A stretch of DNA of 64,000 bases, from the NCBI RefSeq assembly GCF_015644585.1, contig NZ_JADOBI010000003.1:248001-312000 (forward strand), given 5' to 3'. Both the position numbers and the translations under genes were made by a program. Below, in pieces: positions 16,924 through 26,128 of this stretch (within the stretch, counting starts at the first letter, position 1; every line of letters starts with the position of its first letter). The DNA is from Rahnella laticis. GTDB lineage: Bacteria > Pseudomonadota > Gammaproteobacteria > Enterobacterales > Enterobacteriaceae. The notes under the pieces are model-generated. The model did no database searches. It saw nothing but the letters and a program-made list of their open reading frames with translations, and had not been told where the DNA came from.

Positions 16924-17469
16924 ATGGGCGAAAAAAATTCTTTATTACTGGCTATTCTGGCCGCGGCAACACTGACGTTAGCCGCAGGCGCGCAAGCAGC
17001 CGGTACCTTAACAGGGCAAGTGGGCGTTTCACTGACCATCAGCACCGGGTGTACCGTTGGCAACGGTACTTCAACGGGTGGGACTAACCAGTGGGGTACC
17101 TTAAACTTTGGTAACTATGCCGACCTGACCAGCGTGATCAACGGCACCGTGTTTGGTGCCAATGGCACCGGCGCGGTCACCATCACCTGTAGCACCGGCC
17201 TGACACCAACGCTGTCACTCAATGGCGGCCTTGCGGCGACAGGCGGGTTGCGCACGATGACCTCAAGCGGAACCAGCATTCCTTACCGTCTCTACTCCGA
17301 TACCGCACGTACCACTGAAATCGCGATCAATACGCCAATCACCCTGACCACCGGGACGACGGCGCAAAATATCCCGATTTATGGCCGCGTGCTGCCTGCT
17401 GACCAGACCAGCACAACGCCAGCCGCAGGAACTTATAACGATACCGTTGTTGCCACTCTTTCCTGGTAA
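16924..17469 (+). CDS. Spore coat U domain pilin, probable major subunit (CsuA/B-like)
   Basis: The 181-residue protein has a signal peptide ending near AGAQA (residue 25) and one spore coat protein U (SCPU) domain. The mature start GTLTGQVGVSLTISTGCTVG, the GTLNFGNYADL segment, the second Cys (TITCSTGL) and the end AGTYNDTVVATLSW are the usual landmarks. In archaic chaperone-usher pili such as Acinetobacter Csu, the first gene encodes the shaft subunit. ATG 16924 is chosen because GGGAG lies five bases upstream. First gene of a six-gene operon. Confidence 0.87.
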   Translation: MGEKNSLLLAILAAATLTLAAGAQAAGTLTGQVGVSLTISTGCTVGNGTSTGGTNQWGTLNFGNYADLTSVINGTVFGANGTGAVTITCSTGLTPTLSLNGGLAATGGLRTMTSSGTSIPYRLYSDTARTTEIAINTPITLTTGTTAQNIPIYGRVLPADQTSTTPAAGTYNDTVVATLSW

Positions 17470-17531
17470 AGCTTTATTCCCTCAGGGCCGGTTTAGCCTC
17501 TGAAGGATTTTTGATTCAAGGAAGGAAAACC

Positions 17532-18050
17532 ATGGACATCAAGGTACTGCTGCTCCTGCCAGCTATCCTGCTGGTGTCGATGCCGTTCAGCATTCCCTTA
17601 AGTCAGGCGGCAACAATCGGCGTCAGCGCCACGTTGTTGCCCGCCTGCGAGGCGGGAACCACGACGTCCGGAAGTACCAGTTTTGGTACGCTGAATTTTG
17701 GCAATTATGCTTCGCTGACCAGCGCGATTAATGCCACCAGCGCTCAGCTGGCGGGCTCAATTCGCGTGAAATGCGTGAACGGGCTGGCCTACAAAATTGT
17801 TATGGATGGTGGCAGCAGCGGTGTGGTGACGGCTCGCAGAATGGTCAACACCACCAACAGCGCGGTGTCCCTGCAATATAATCTCTATACCACGGCGGCG
17901 CGCACGACAGTCTGGGATAACACCACCGGCGTGAGCAATACCGGCAACGGTGCCGATCAGTGGGCGACAGTTTATGGCCGCGTTCCGGCTCAAACCACAC
18001 CGGCCGCCGGTGTTTACCAGGACACGGTGAACGTCACCGTGTCCTGGTAG
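17532..18050 (+). CDS. Spore coat U domain minor pilin (CsuA-like)
   Basis: The 172-residue protein has a signal peptide (cleavage after LSQA, residue 26) and one SCPU domain: ATIGVSATLLPACEAG, GTLNFGNYASLTSAINATS (similar to the first pilin), IRVKCVNG, and GVYQDTVNVTVSW at the end. The ATG is preceded by AAGGA. The similarity to the first gene points to tandem duplication followed by divergence. It lies 62 bp after the first pilin. Confidence 0.85.
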   Translation: MDIKVLLLLPAILLVSMPFSIPLSQAATIGVSATLLPACEAGTTTSGSTSFGTLNFGNYASLTSAINATSAQLAGSIRVKCVNGLAYKIVMDGGSSGVVTARRMVNTTNSAVSLQYNLYTTAARTTVWDNTTGVSNTGNGADQWATVYGRVPAQTTPAAGVYQDTVNVTVSW

Positions 18051-18058
18051 AGGCTGCC

Positions 18059-18589
18059 ATGCCTGGCCGTCTGCTCGCCCCGCTGATTCTCCTGCCGCTG
18101 ATGTTTTGCAGCGCAGCGCGGGCCGCAACCGCCACGGCAGCATTTACCGTCACCGCCACCCTCACCAATGGCTGCGCTTTTGGCAGCTCGTTTTCCAGCC
18201 CAACCACCAACCTCGGCACCATCAACTTCGGCTCAATGTCCTCCATCCCCGCCAACGTCGACACCACCAGCGTTGCCGGTGCCGGATCAGTGGTAGTGAC
18301 CTGTACGCCGGGAACCTCCGTCAGTATCGCCATGGATTACGGCACTCATGGCGGCAGCGCGACGCGCCGCTTTCTGCAAAACACCACCAGCACAGAGCAA
18401 CTGGGCTATCAGCTTTTTCAGGATGCCGCCCGCAGTCAGGTCTGGGGCAACGGCGCACTGGTTAAATCCGTGGCCAGTTTTCCTGCAACCACACAAACCT
18501 ACCCGGTTTATGCACGTTTATACGCTGTGACCACCCTGCCTTCCGCCGGGACTTATACCGATACCGTCACCGTAACGTTAACTTATTGA
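18059..18589 (+). CDS. Spore coat U domain minor pilin (CsuB-like)
   Basis: The 176-residue protein has a signal peptide ending at AARA (residue 22) and one SCPU domain: FTVTATLTNGCAFGS, LGTINFGSMSSIPANVD, VVVTCTPGTS, and GTYTDTVTVTLTY at the end. ATG 18059 lies eight bases after the previous stop with GAGG before it; a longer frame from 17960 would overlap the previous gene and lack a signal peptide at the start. Third pilin gene of the operon. Confidence 0.85.
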   Translation: MPGRLLAPLILLPLMFCSAARAATATAAFTVTATLTNGCAFGSSFSSPTTNLGTINFGSMSSIPANVDTTSVAGAGSVVVTCTPGTSVSIAMDYGTHGGSATRRFLQNTTSTEQLGYQLFQDAARSQVWGNGALVKSVASFPATTQTYPVYARLYAVTTLPSAGTYTDTVTVTLTY

Positions 18590-18607
18590 ATCATCAGGAT
18601 ATGGAAT

Positions 18608-19420
18608 ATGAATACACTGTTTTTACGCACGACTTTTTCCCGAATTATTTCAACCATCGCGCTGGCCTGTGCCCTGCTGTTAGCGCCTGCCGCGCAGGCC
18701 GCCAGTTCCGTGCTTGTCTGGCCGGTCTATCAGATTATTGAAGCCGATCAGAACGGATCCGCCCTGTGGCTGGAGAACCGTGGCGCGGAACCGGTGTCTT
18801 TACAAGTGCGCGTGCTGGCCTGGAAACAGGATAATTTTAACGAGCGATACGCGGATCAAACCAATGTAGTCGCCAGCCCGCCTTTTGCTACGGTACCACC
18901 GGGTCAGCGCCAGCTGATCAGACTGATCCGCAACACGCCGGTGCAGGCGAATACCGAACAGGCCTACCGCATCATTATTGATGAGATCCCATCCCCGCTG
19001 AATAACGCCGGCCAGGGGAAAGATAAAGCAGTGGTCGGGCTGCAATTGCAGATGCGTTATCTGCTGCCGCTGTTTATGGATGGCGGCAGTTTGTGGACTA
19101 ACGATCGCCCGGATATGAAACGCGATCCGTCCACGGCGTCGCGCCCGGTGCTGTCGTGGCGCACGATTTCTGACGGCGGTAAAACCTATTTGCAGGTGCG
19201 CAATACCGGCATCGTCCATGCGCGTCTGAGCAACGTGTTCTGGTCAGCAAACGGCAATCAGAAGCAGGGCGTGAAGACCATGGTCGGCGGCTTTATGGGC
19301 TACGTGTTACCGGGGCAACAGATGCGCTGGCCGTTGCCTGCGGGCGTCACGCCCGGCGAGCAGCTTAATGCGCAGATTGCCGATAATACCAAACCGATTG
19401 TCATTTCCCGCGGCCAGTAA
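18608..19420 (+). CDS. Periplasmic pilus chaperone (CsuC-like)
   Basis: The 270-residue PapD-type chaperone has a signal peptide ending at PAAQA. The N-terminal domain shows SVLVWPVYQIIEADQNGSAL, the FATVPPGQRQLIRLIRNTP segment and EQAYRIIIDEIP, the form found in archaic-clade chaperones. These hold pilin subunits by donor-strand complementation before usher delivery. It sits between the pilins and usher, as in csu operons. Confidence 0.88.
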   Translation: MNTLFLRTTFSRIISTIALACALLLAPAAQAASSVLVWPVYQIIEADQNGSALWLENRGAEPVSLQVRVLAWKQDNFNERYADQTNVVASPPFATVPPGQRQLIRLIRNTPVQANTEQAYRIIIDEIPSPLNNAGQGKDKAVVGLQLQMRYLLPLFMDGGSLWTNDRPDMKRDPSTASRPVLSWRTISDGGKTYLQVRNTGIVHARLSNVFWSANGNQKQGVKTMVGGFMGYVLPGQQMRWPLPAGVTPGEQLNAQIADNTKPIVISRGQ

Positions 19421-19438
19421 CAGCAGGAGCCGCAACGG

Positions 19439-21979
19439 ATGCCAATCAGACCTCTTCCCCGATCGGGTTATCAGCCTAAGCTGTATTTCCGGGGAAGCCT
19501 GTGCCTGTTATGTCTGTCCACGTTTGCCGTGCAGGCGCAGGAATATTCATCGCTGCCGGACGCCCCGCGTGCGGCGCCGGTGGTGACGGATGCCATGTTT
19601 TATCTGTCTGTCGTGGTGAACGGCCAGACGGATAATCAGGTGGTGCCTGTTACCTATCGCAATAATGCGTATTTTGTCGAAGCCGGAGTGCTGGCGAAAA
19701 ATCACGTTCACATTAATGGTCAGACGAGGCTGATTAATGTTGGCGAGCTGCCTGACGTGAAAGCCCGTTATGACTCGGGAACACAGCAGCTGATTTTACA
19801 GGTGCCGGATGCGTGGCTGCCAAATCAGAACGTCAGCGGCGATCCGCTGATGAACTACACACCATCGAAAAGCAGTAACGGTCTGCTGTTTAACTACGAT
19901 GCGTATTACACCGATCCCCCCGGCGGCGCACGGTCAGTCGCCACCTGGATGGAACAGCGTTTTTTCAGCAGCCTGGGGATTGTCACCAACACCGGAACTT
20001 ACCGCTACAACATTGACAGCGTGCCCTCCAACGGCGCACAGACTTCGCAGGATGGCTATCTGCGTTACGACACTTTCTGGCGTTTTACCGACGAAAAAGA
20101 TCTCATCAGTTATCAGGTCGGGGATTTCGTCAGCGACTCCCTGACATGGAGCAACTCTGCGCGCATGGGCGGTATCCGCATCAGCCGTAATTTTGCGGTT
20201 CGTCCGGATCTGGTGACGTATCCGCTGCTGCAATACAGCGGGACAGCCGCCGTACCGACCACCGTGGATTTGTTCCTCAATGGCTTCAAAGCCAGCAGTA
20301 ATAACCTGAATTCCGGCCCGTTTACCCTGACCAACGTGCCGTATATCAACGGCGCCGGTGAAGCCACGATCGTGACGACGGATGCTGTCGGGCGACAAGT
20401 TTCGACCAGCGTACCGTTTTATGTTTCCAACACCTTGCTGCGCAAAAACCTCAGCGACTTTGATTTCTCGCTCGGCGCGGTTCGCCAGAATTATGGCCTG
20501 TCCAACGGTGATTATTCCGATGCGGCCTTCAGCGGTATCTATCGTTACGGCCTGAGCAATTACCTGACGCTTTCGGGCCATACCGAAATCGCGCAGGGAT
20601 TAACGCTCGGTGGTTTAGGGGGGGATGTCGCGGTCGGCACCTGGGGAACGCTGAGTCTCTCGGGCAGCATGAGTAAAGCCGACCGGCCGCCGGTGGATGG
20701 CAGTAATATTCCTGATAACCAGAGTACTTACCCTAACGGCGCGAACCCGGGTATTCCCAATTCCAGCGGAGAAATCAGTAATCCGCTGGGCGTAAGCGCG
20801 ACTGACAAAAAAGACGGCAGCCAGTACACCCTCGGCTATTCCTACTATTCCAATATTTTCAGCCTGTCCGCACTGCGCTCAAAACGCACGGTGGGTTATC
20901 AGGATATTACGTCTTACACCAGTAACACGCGGTTAAGCCGTCAGGCGGATCAGGTGACGTTTAGCACATCGCCCTTTGGCTCGTCGAACGGCACCATGGG
21001 CATCGGGTATTACGACGTCGAAGCCTATGACAATTCCCATACCCGGCTGGTGAACTTCTCTTACAGCCGCTCGCTGTGGGGCCAGAGCAGCATGTTTTTA
21101 TCGCTCAACAAAACGCTGGGCGATAACGGCTACAGCGCACAGCTCCAGTTCATTATCCCGATCGGCACCAATATCAATATGAATGCAGGCGTGCAGCGTG
21201 ACAGTTCAGGAAATTATCAGGAGCAAATTGGCGCCAGTAAAGCGACGCCGACCGACGGGGGTCTGGGCTGGAATCTGGCTTACAGCGGCGGTAACAATCC
21301 GTATCAGCAGGCCGATGCCACCTGGAAATCCCATTACGCCACGGTTCAGGGCGGCTTTTACGGTAATCAGGGCGATTACACCAACTGGGCGGATCTGAGC
21401 GGTTCTGTGGTGTTTATGGCGAACGACTGGTTCCTGTCGGACAAAATTAATGACGCCTTTATCGTGGTGGATACCGGCCATTACGCCGACGTGCCGGTGC
21501 TGTTCGAGAATCAAAAAATGGGCAAAACAGACAGCAACGGACATCTCCTGATCCCGACCGTCAGCTCGTATTATCCCGCCAAAGTGGAAATCGACACGCT
21601 TCCGCTCCCGGCAGACGTGGTCGCCAATAACGTCAACGACCGGATTGCGGTGAAGCAAGGCAGCGGCGTAGTGGTGAAATTTAGCGTGGAAAAAGTCCTT
21701 TCCGCCAATATCACCCTCCACGACAAAACCGGGCAACCGCTGAAACTCGGGACGCTGGTAACGGAACAAAACTCTCAGCAAACCACCGTAACCGGCTATG
21801 ACGGGCTGGTGTACTTCTCCCATTTGCAGGAACACAACGTGCTGAATATTCAGCAGGAAGATCATTCGGTATGCCGGATCAGTTTCGATCTGGATCCTAA
21901 ACATCAGAGTATTGAGCAGATTGGCCCGCTGGCATGTCCGGTAACGACAGAGGGTACAAGCGCAGGAGATAAATCATGA
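19439..21979 (+). CDS. Archaic-type outer-membrane usher (CsuD-like)
   Basis: The 846-residue protein has a signal peptide (end near VQA) and the fimbrial usher layout: N-terminal periplasmic domain, a long beta-barrel with LRYDTFWRFTD and SSLGIVTNTGTYRYN, the plug and GATxIVTTDAVGR-like strand, and C-terminal domains ending before the next ATG. The sequence type is that of the FimD-related gamma/archaic ushers found with SCPU pilins, not of type 1 fimbriae. AGGAG precedes ATG by nine bases. The TGA overlaps the ATG of the tip gene. Confidence 0.88.
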   Translation: MPIRPLPRSGYQPKLYFRGSLCLLCLSTFAVQAQEYSSLPDAPRAAPVVTDAMFYLSVVVNGQTDNQVVPVTYRNNAYFVEAGVLAKNHVHINGQTRLINVGELPDVKARYDSGTQQLILQVPDAWLPNQNVSGDPLMNYTPSKSSNGLLFNYDAYYTDPPGGARSVATWMEQRFFSSLGIVTNTGTYRYNIDSVPSNGAQTSQDGYLRYDTFWRFTDEKDLISYQVGDFVSDSLTWSNSARMGGIRISRNFAVRPDLVTYPLLQYSGTAAVPTTVDLFLNGFKASSNNLNSGPFTLTNVPYINGAGEATIVTTDAVGRQVSTSVPFYVSNTLLRKNLSDFDFSLGAVRQNYGLSNGDYSDAAFSGIYRYGLSNYLTLSGHTEIAQGLTLGGLGGDVAVGTWGTLSLSGSMSKADRPPVDGSNIPDNQSTYPNGANPGIPNSSGEISNPLGVSATDKKDGSQYTLGYSYYSNIFSLSALRSKRTVGYQDITSYTSNTRLSRQADQVTFSTSPFGSSNGTMGIGYYDVEAYDNSHTRLVNFSYSRSLWGQSSMFLSLNKTLGDNGYSAQLQFIIPIGTNINMNAGVQRDSSGNYQEQIGASKATPTDGGLGWNLAYSGGNNPYQQADATWKSHYATVQGGFYGNQGDYTNWADLSGSVVFMANDWFLSDKINDAFIVVDTGHYADVPVLFENQKMGKTDSNGHLLIPTVSSYYPAKVEIDTLPLPADVVANNVNDRIAVKQGSGVVVKFSVEKVLSANITLHDKTGQPLKLGTLVTEQNSQQTTVTGYDGLVYFSHLQEHNVLNIQQEDHSVCRISFDLDPKHQSIEQIGPLACPVTTEGTSAGDKS

Positions 21980-22944
21980 GAATTTTTTGGCGGCAGATAC
22001 GCCACGGCGTGTTGCTGGTGATGCTGCTTGCGGCATCGTCAATGGCCCGGGCTGGTTGCACTACAGCAGCATCCACCATCACATTGGGGACACAAAATTC
22101 TTTTGCCGTCAGTTCCACTCCGCTGATCACCTCTGGCGGCAGCGGATTAAGCTGTACCGGCGGTCTGCTTAACGTGGGCGGCACCAACACCATCACGGCG
22201 CTTATAGGAACAACAACACATCCGACCGGAACACAGCCACGCCTTTACAGCGCCGTCACCGGCCAGTATCTGCCGTACAGTTTGTGTAAAGATGCCAGCT
22301 GCAGTGCCGTTTATAATCAGGGCGATACCATCACCTGGAGCAGCAGCACCGCGCTCGGCCTGTTGGGATTATTTTCCGGCCCCAACAGTACATTGCCGCT
22401 CTACGTCCGCCCGGTTGCCATTTCCAATCTGGCAGCCGGAACCTATATCGATACAGTTCCGATTAACTGGACCTGGAATATGTGTTCCATCGCTGTGGGT
22501 ACATTGCTGTGTCTCGCGGATACCGGGAGTGTTTCTGGGAATGTGAATCTGACCCTGAATGTCACCAGTTTTTGCTATATCGACAGCGCGCCCAACGTCG
22601 GTTTTGGCAGCGCCGCCCTGCCTTCCGGCCTGACGACGGTCGTGGCGAACACTATCAGCGTGCGTTGTACCCTGAACGCCGCCTATTCCGTGAACCTGAC
22701 CAGCAGCGTGGCGGGCACCGGCGCATACCGGCAGATGTCATCTACCGCCAATTCAGTTACCAGCTATCTGCAATACCAGATTTTCAAAGGTGACAGCACG
22801 GTCTGGACCGCCGCAACGAACAGCAGCGCGACCGGAACCGGCACTTCGCAGTCATTCCCATACACGGCGTCCGTGAATCTGACGCAGGCAAATCAGCCCG
22901 CAGGTTCTTACAGCGATACAGTGACGGTGACAGTGACGTACTAA
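21976..22944 (+). CDS. Two-domain spore coat U tip adhesin (CsuE-like)
   Basis: The 322-residue protein has a signal peptide (end near SMARA) and two SCPU-like domains, about residues 27-168 (ending GTYIDTVPINWTW) and 185-322 (ending GSYSDTVTVTVTY). This two-domain form, placed last, is that of CsuE, the tip adhesin that binds abiotic surfaces through hydrophobic finger loops. It overlaps the usher stop by ATGA. A hairpin follows 13 bp after the stop. Confidence 0.85.
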   Translation: MRIFWRQIRHGVLLVMLLAASSMARAGCTTAASTITLGTQNSFAVSSTPLITSGGSGLSCTGGLLNVGGTNTITALIGTTTHPTGTQPRLYSAVTGQYLPYSLCKDASCSAVYNQGDTITWSSSTALGLLGLFSGPNSTLPLYVRPVAISNLAAGTYIDTVPINWTWNMCSIAVGTLLCLADTGSVSGNVNLTLNVTSFCYIDSAPNVGFGSAALPSGLTTVVANTISVRCTLNAAYSVNLTSSVAGTGAYRQMSSTANSVTSYLQYQIFKGDSTVWTAATNSSATGTGTSQSFPYTASVNLTQANQPAGSYSDTVTVTVTY

Positions 22945-22957
22945 AAGGAAGAAACAG

Positions 22958-22984
22958 AACCGGTGCAGCGAGCGCGCACCGGTT
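22958..22984. terminator. Hairpin between the pilus operon and the cold-shock-domain gene
   Basis: AACCGGTGC and GCACCGGTT form a nine-pair stem with a nine-base loop between two convergent genes. There is no long T run on either side, so it is a weak or factor-assisted terminator. Confidence 0.5.
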
Positions 22985-23001
22985 TGGAAACGTTAAAAAA
23001 C

Positions 23002-23481
23002 TTACAGCGCTTTCAGCGTTTTGACGGTGGCATCCACGTCAATTTCATCTTCCGTAAACACGTAGGTGCTGTTCTGGAAGGTGGTGATCAGCAGCTTTTT
23101 CATGGTACGCGTCGCGGCTTTTTTCTCTTCTTCCTGCGGACGAATACGGTTCATCAGCAGGCCGACGGAAAGCACGGCATTTTCTTTGTCGACTTTGGTT
23201 TCTGCCGGGACTTCTTCATTGAAAGCCAGGAAGGATTTGATGCTGGTGATTTTGATGCGCTCACCGGCAATAAAGATGTATTTGCTTTCCGGTTCCACTT
23301 TGACCGCAAAGGCGGAAAGGCCTTTGTTGTTGGTCGTCGGCTCAAAAGTGACCACCGCATCTTTCTTAATCAGCTCAGGGTTTGCGACTTTAATCACGTG
23401 GAAATAACGGTTATCGCCGTTTTCATCTTTGATAAAACCGAAACCTTTATCTTCAAACCAGGTTGTGATTACGCCGTTCAT
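23002..23481 (-). CDS. Cold-shock-domain protein with C-terminal extension
   Basis: The first 65 of 159 residues look like a cold-shock nucleic-acid-binding domain: TTWFEDKGFGFIKDENGD carries the RNP1-like KGFGFI and RYFHV the RNP2-like strand. The remaining about 95 residues are not typical Csp; they contain a KKAATRTMKKLL basic segment and an acidic end. The family is found in Enterobacterales with unknown role. It is single-gene; convergent with the pilus operon and 107 bp downstream of alkB on the same strand. Confidence 0.75.
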   Translation of the reverse strand: MNGVITTWFEDKGFGFIKDENGDNRYFHVIKVANPELIKKDAVVTFEPTTNNKGLSAFAVKVEPESKYIFIAGERIKITSIKSFLAFNEEVPAETKVDKENAVLSVGLLMNRIRPQEEEKKAATRTMKKLLITTFQNSTYVFTEDEIDVDATVKTLKAL

Positions 23482-23536
23482 CGCTTACCGCCTAAGTAAT
23501 TATTCGTTCAACATGTCAGATTTTGCAGGGCGGCAG

Positions 23537-23573
23537 TGTAAAGCAGAATGAGGATAAAGTCCTGTGCTTTACA
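23537..23573. repeat. Inverted repeat between alkB and the cold-shock-domain gene
   Basis: TGTAAAGCA and TGCTTTACA form a perfect nine-base dyad with 19 bases between. It lies just past the alkB stop, so it may end alkB transcription or be an operator for the next gene. No T run is present. Confidence 0.45.
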
Positions 23574-23588
23574 GCCCGGCCTGCCGTG

Positions 23589-24242
23589 TTATACCGCTTT
23601 ACGGAAAGTCAGGTTAAACCGGTACGAACCTGTGAGCGGATGTTCGCCCGCTTTCAGCGGCAAAACGCCGTGATAACGCAGCCGCGACGGGCCGCCCCAC
23701 ACCACGATATCACCGTGCGTCAGCGTGATGCGCTGCGTTTTGTCGCTGCGCTCCAGCCCGCCAAACTGAAACACCGCCGGTAATCCGAGAGAAATCGAGA
23801 CAATCGGCTGCCCGAAGTCATGCTCGTCTTTATCCTGATGCAGGCTCATTTTGGCGCCCGGCTGATAGCGGTTAATCAGGCAGGCGTCCGGATTAAAACC
23901 GGGAAACCCGGCCTGCTCTGCGGCTTTCACCGCGATTTCGCGAAACAGCTCAGGCATCGCGGGCCATTGCTGATGGCTTTCCGGCGACGTGGTCTGATAA
24001 CGATAACCGGCTTTATCCGTCACCCAGCCGACATCGCCGCAGTTGGTCATCGCCACGGACATCGCATAACCGCCCGGCGTCGCGCGATACTGAAAAGGCA
24101 CCAGCCCGGCGATCCGGTCGATCTCCGCCAGCAACGCCGTGTCGTTTTCCCGCGCAGCGCCACGCAGCACCACCGCGCCGGGGAAAAGATCTTCGCGCCA
24201 GTGCGGGTGGAAATCGGGATGATCAAAAAGATCCAAATTCAT
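23589..24242 (-). CDS. alkB: DNA oxidative demethylase AlkB
   Basis: The 217-residue Fe(II)/2-oxoglutarate dioxygenase removes methyl groups from 1-methyladenine and 3-methylcytosine in DNA. The iron ligands are visible as His135-x-Asp137 (SLHQDKDE) and His191 (RYHGVLPL), and the 2-oxoglutarate arginines as Arg208 and Arg214 (YRFNLTFRK), each four residues on from E. coli numbering. Length is normal (E. coli 216). It is not next to ada here, so control by Ada is not indicated by the local context. Confidence 0.95.
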   Translation of the reverse strand: MNLDLFDHPDFHPHWREDLFPGAVVLRGAARENDTALLAEIDRIAGLVPFQYRATPGGYAMSVAMTNCGDVGWVTDKAGYRYQTTSPESHQQWPAMPELFREIAVKAAEQAGFPGFNPDACLINRYQPGAKMSLHQDKDEHDFGQPIVSISLGLPAVFQFGGLERSDKTQRITLTHGDIVVWGGPSRLRYHGVLPLKAGEHPLTGSYRFNLTFRKAV

Positions 24243-24311
24243 GTCAGCCTCCGCGTTTGCGTATGCATTAAGTATAACGGATGTCGCCTTTTGAGCATCA
24301 GGCCATCATTT

Positions 24312-25196
24312 TCAACGCCAGCGTGAAGATAAAAACTCAAGAAATACCGTGGCCGCCGGGCCGATACGCCGGTTAGGCCGCACGCAATACACACCGGTTT
24401 CCCGCCCCGTCCATTGCGGCAAAACCTGCACCAGACTTCCTGCGGCAATCGCCGCTGCCATCGTGACTGCCGAATGAAAAGCGATGCCGTGTGCGTCGGT
24501 ACAAAGCCGCCGCGCTGCATCCGCGTTATCCACTTTCACCGATCCTTTCGGTGCCAGCGTGCGTTCTTCTGCACCCGAAAACAGCCGCCACAGCAGGCCG
24601 TCCTGGCTGGCCGAAGAGACGATACATTCATGCCCGTTGAGATCTTCCAGCGCCTGCGGCACACCGCGTTTTGCCAGATAAGCCGGTGCGGCCACCAGGA
24701 TCCGCCGGTTCTCCAGCATTTTGTGGGCAATCAGCGAGGAATCCTTCATGCGGCCAATACGAAACGCCAGCATGATGCCGTCGGCAACCAGATCAGCGTA
24801 GTCATCGGTCAGACGCAAATCCAGCTGCACCCGCGGATACGCCGCCAGAAACGCACTCAGATACGGCACGATATGCGTGTGACCAAACGCCACCGGCGCG
24901 CTGACCACCAGTTCGCCATACGGCAGTTTCTGTTCATCGCGCACGGTTTCGGCGGCGTTTCTCAGCTGCAACAGCGCCTGATGGCACTCGGCAAAATAGC
25001 GTTTCCCGGATTCAGTCAGCGACATCGCCCGTGTGGTCCGGTTCAGCAGCTGGGTGCCCAGTTGCTGTTCCAGCGCTTTGATAAAGCGGCTGACGGACGA
25101 CGGCGTGATCCCCAGCGCATCAGCGGCTCGGGCAAAGCTATTGTGTTCAACCACAGCAACAAAGGTTTGCACTAAGTGCAGCGACGGCGCGTTCAT
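24312..25196 (-). CDS. LysR-family transcriptional regulator
   Basis: The 294-residue LysR protein has the winged helix-turn-helix at residues 5-63 (FVAVVEHNSFARAADALG, TPSSVSRFIKALEQQL, LLNRTTRAMSLTESG) and a C-terminal effector domain. It is divergent from the PEP mutase/isocitrate lyase-like gene with 91 bp between; that gap holds ATTATGCATGAT, an imperfect palindrome at about 25244-25257 that may be its operator. Effector unknown. Confidence 0.9.
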   Translation of the reverse strand: MNAPSLHLVQTFVAVVEHNSFARAADALGITPSSVSRFIKALEQQLGTQLLNRTTRAMSLTESGKRYFAECHQALLQLRNAAETVRDEQKLPYGELVVSAPVAFGHTHIVPYLSAFLAAYPRVQLDLRLTDDYADLVADGIMLAFRIGRMKDSSLIAHKMLENRRILVAAPAYLAKRGVPQALEDLNGHECIVSSASQDGLLWRLFSGAEERTLAPKGSVKVDNADAARRLCTDAHGIAFHSAVTMAAAIAAGSLVQVLPQWTGRETGVYCVRPNRRIGPAATVFLEFLSSRWR

Positions 25197-25287
25197 TATT
25201 GCTCTCAGGGAATCAATGAATGTTATTTCCGACTATTATCAAGAAAATTATGCATGATTAGAATGTTTCTTTTTCGAGGAACATTTT

Positions 25288-26088
25288 ATGAAAACGCCTT
25301 CTCTCTCCGCCTTTCACGCCCTGCATTTGCAGGATAAACCGCTGAAATTACCCAACGCCTGGGACGCAGGCAGCGCACGCCAGACAGAGCTTCTTGGCGC
25401 GGCGGCCATTGCCACCACCAGCGCGGGCGTCGCCTGGTCCTTGGGGTATCGCGACGGCAATGCGCTGCCGGTGGATGAGTATGTGGCGCGCGCGGCGTCT
25501 ATCGCCCGGGTGATTTCGGTTCCGCTTTCTGCGGATATTGAAGGCGGTTACAGCGACTCCCCGGCACAGGTCGCGGTTAACGTTTTGCGGCTTGCCGACG
25601 TCGGCGTCACCGGCATTAATATCGAGGACGGCGCGGATAATCCCGATCTCCTGTATGCCAAAGTCGAGGCCATCCGCAACGCGTGCATCCGGCGCGGCGT
25701 GGATCTGTACATTAATGTGCGTACCGACGTTTACGCCCGCCATCTGGTGTCCGCAGAACACCGCGCCGCCGAAGTCATGGTGCGGGCACAGGCCTGCCAC
25801 CGCGCAGGCGCTGACGGGCTTTTTGTGCTCGGATTAGCCGACCTGAATGAGATGCGCGACATCGCCGAAAGCACGCCGCTGCTGCTCAATGTTGCAGTCT
25901 GGCCGGGGCTTGCGCCGGTGGAAGAACTGGCGCGTGCGGGCGTGCGCCGCCTCAGCGCCGGTTCCTGGCTGCCGCAGACTTTGTGGGCGCATAACGCGCG
26001 GCTGGTCAGCGGTTTTTTGCAGGACGATGCGATGACGCCGATGATAGAAAATGCAGCACCTTATTCTGAAATCAACGTGTTATTTTAA
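25288..26088 (+). CDS. PEP mutase/isocitrate lyase superfamily enzyme
   Basis: The 266-residue protein has the TIM-barrel layout of the isocitrate lyase/phosphoenolpyruvate mutase superfamily: [48 protein letters not shown] with metal-binding acids, and TGINIEDG. The Cys of the isocitrate lyase KKCGH loop is not seen, so it is a lyase of the oxaloacetate decarboxylase or carboxyPEP-lyase kind rather than isocitrate lyase. RBS GAGGAAC is eight bases before the ATG. Probably controlled by the divergent LysR protein. Confidence 0.82.
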   Translation: MKTPSLSAFHALHLQDKPLKLPNAWDAGSARQTELLGAAAIATTSAGVAWSLGYRDGNALPVDEYVARAASIARVISVPLSADIEGGYSDSPAQVAVNVLRLADVGVTGINIEDGADNPDLLYAKVEAIRNACIRRGVDLYINVRTDVYARHLVSAEHRAAEVMVRAQACHRAGADGLFVLGLADLNEMRDIAESTPLLLNVAVWPGLAPVEELARAGVRRLSAGSWLPQTLWAHNARLVSGFLQDDAMTPMIENAAPYSEINVLF

Positions 26089-26128
26089 CCTGCTGAAAAA
26101 CAAAGACATCAAACCGGAGAGGCAGACA

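Noticed and set aside
16924-22944. Type 1 or P fimbrial operon
   Set aside because: Pilins are spore coat U domain proteins, not Fimbrial (PF00419-type) subunits, and the tip gene has two such domains, as in archaic pili.
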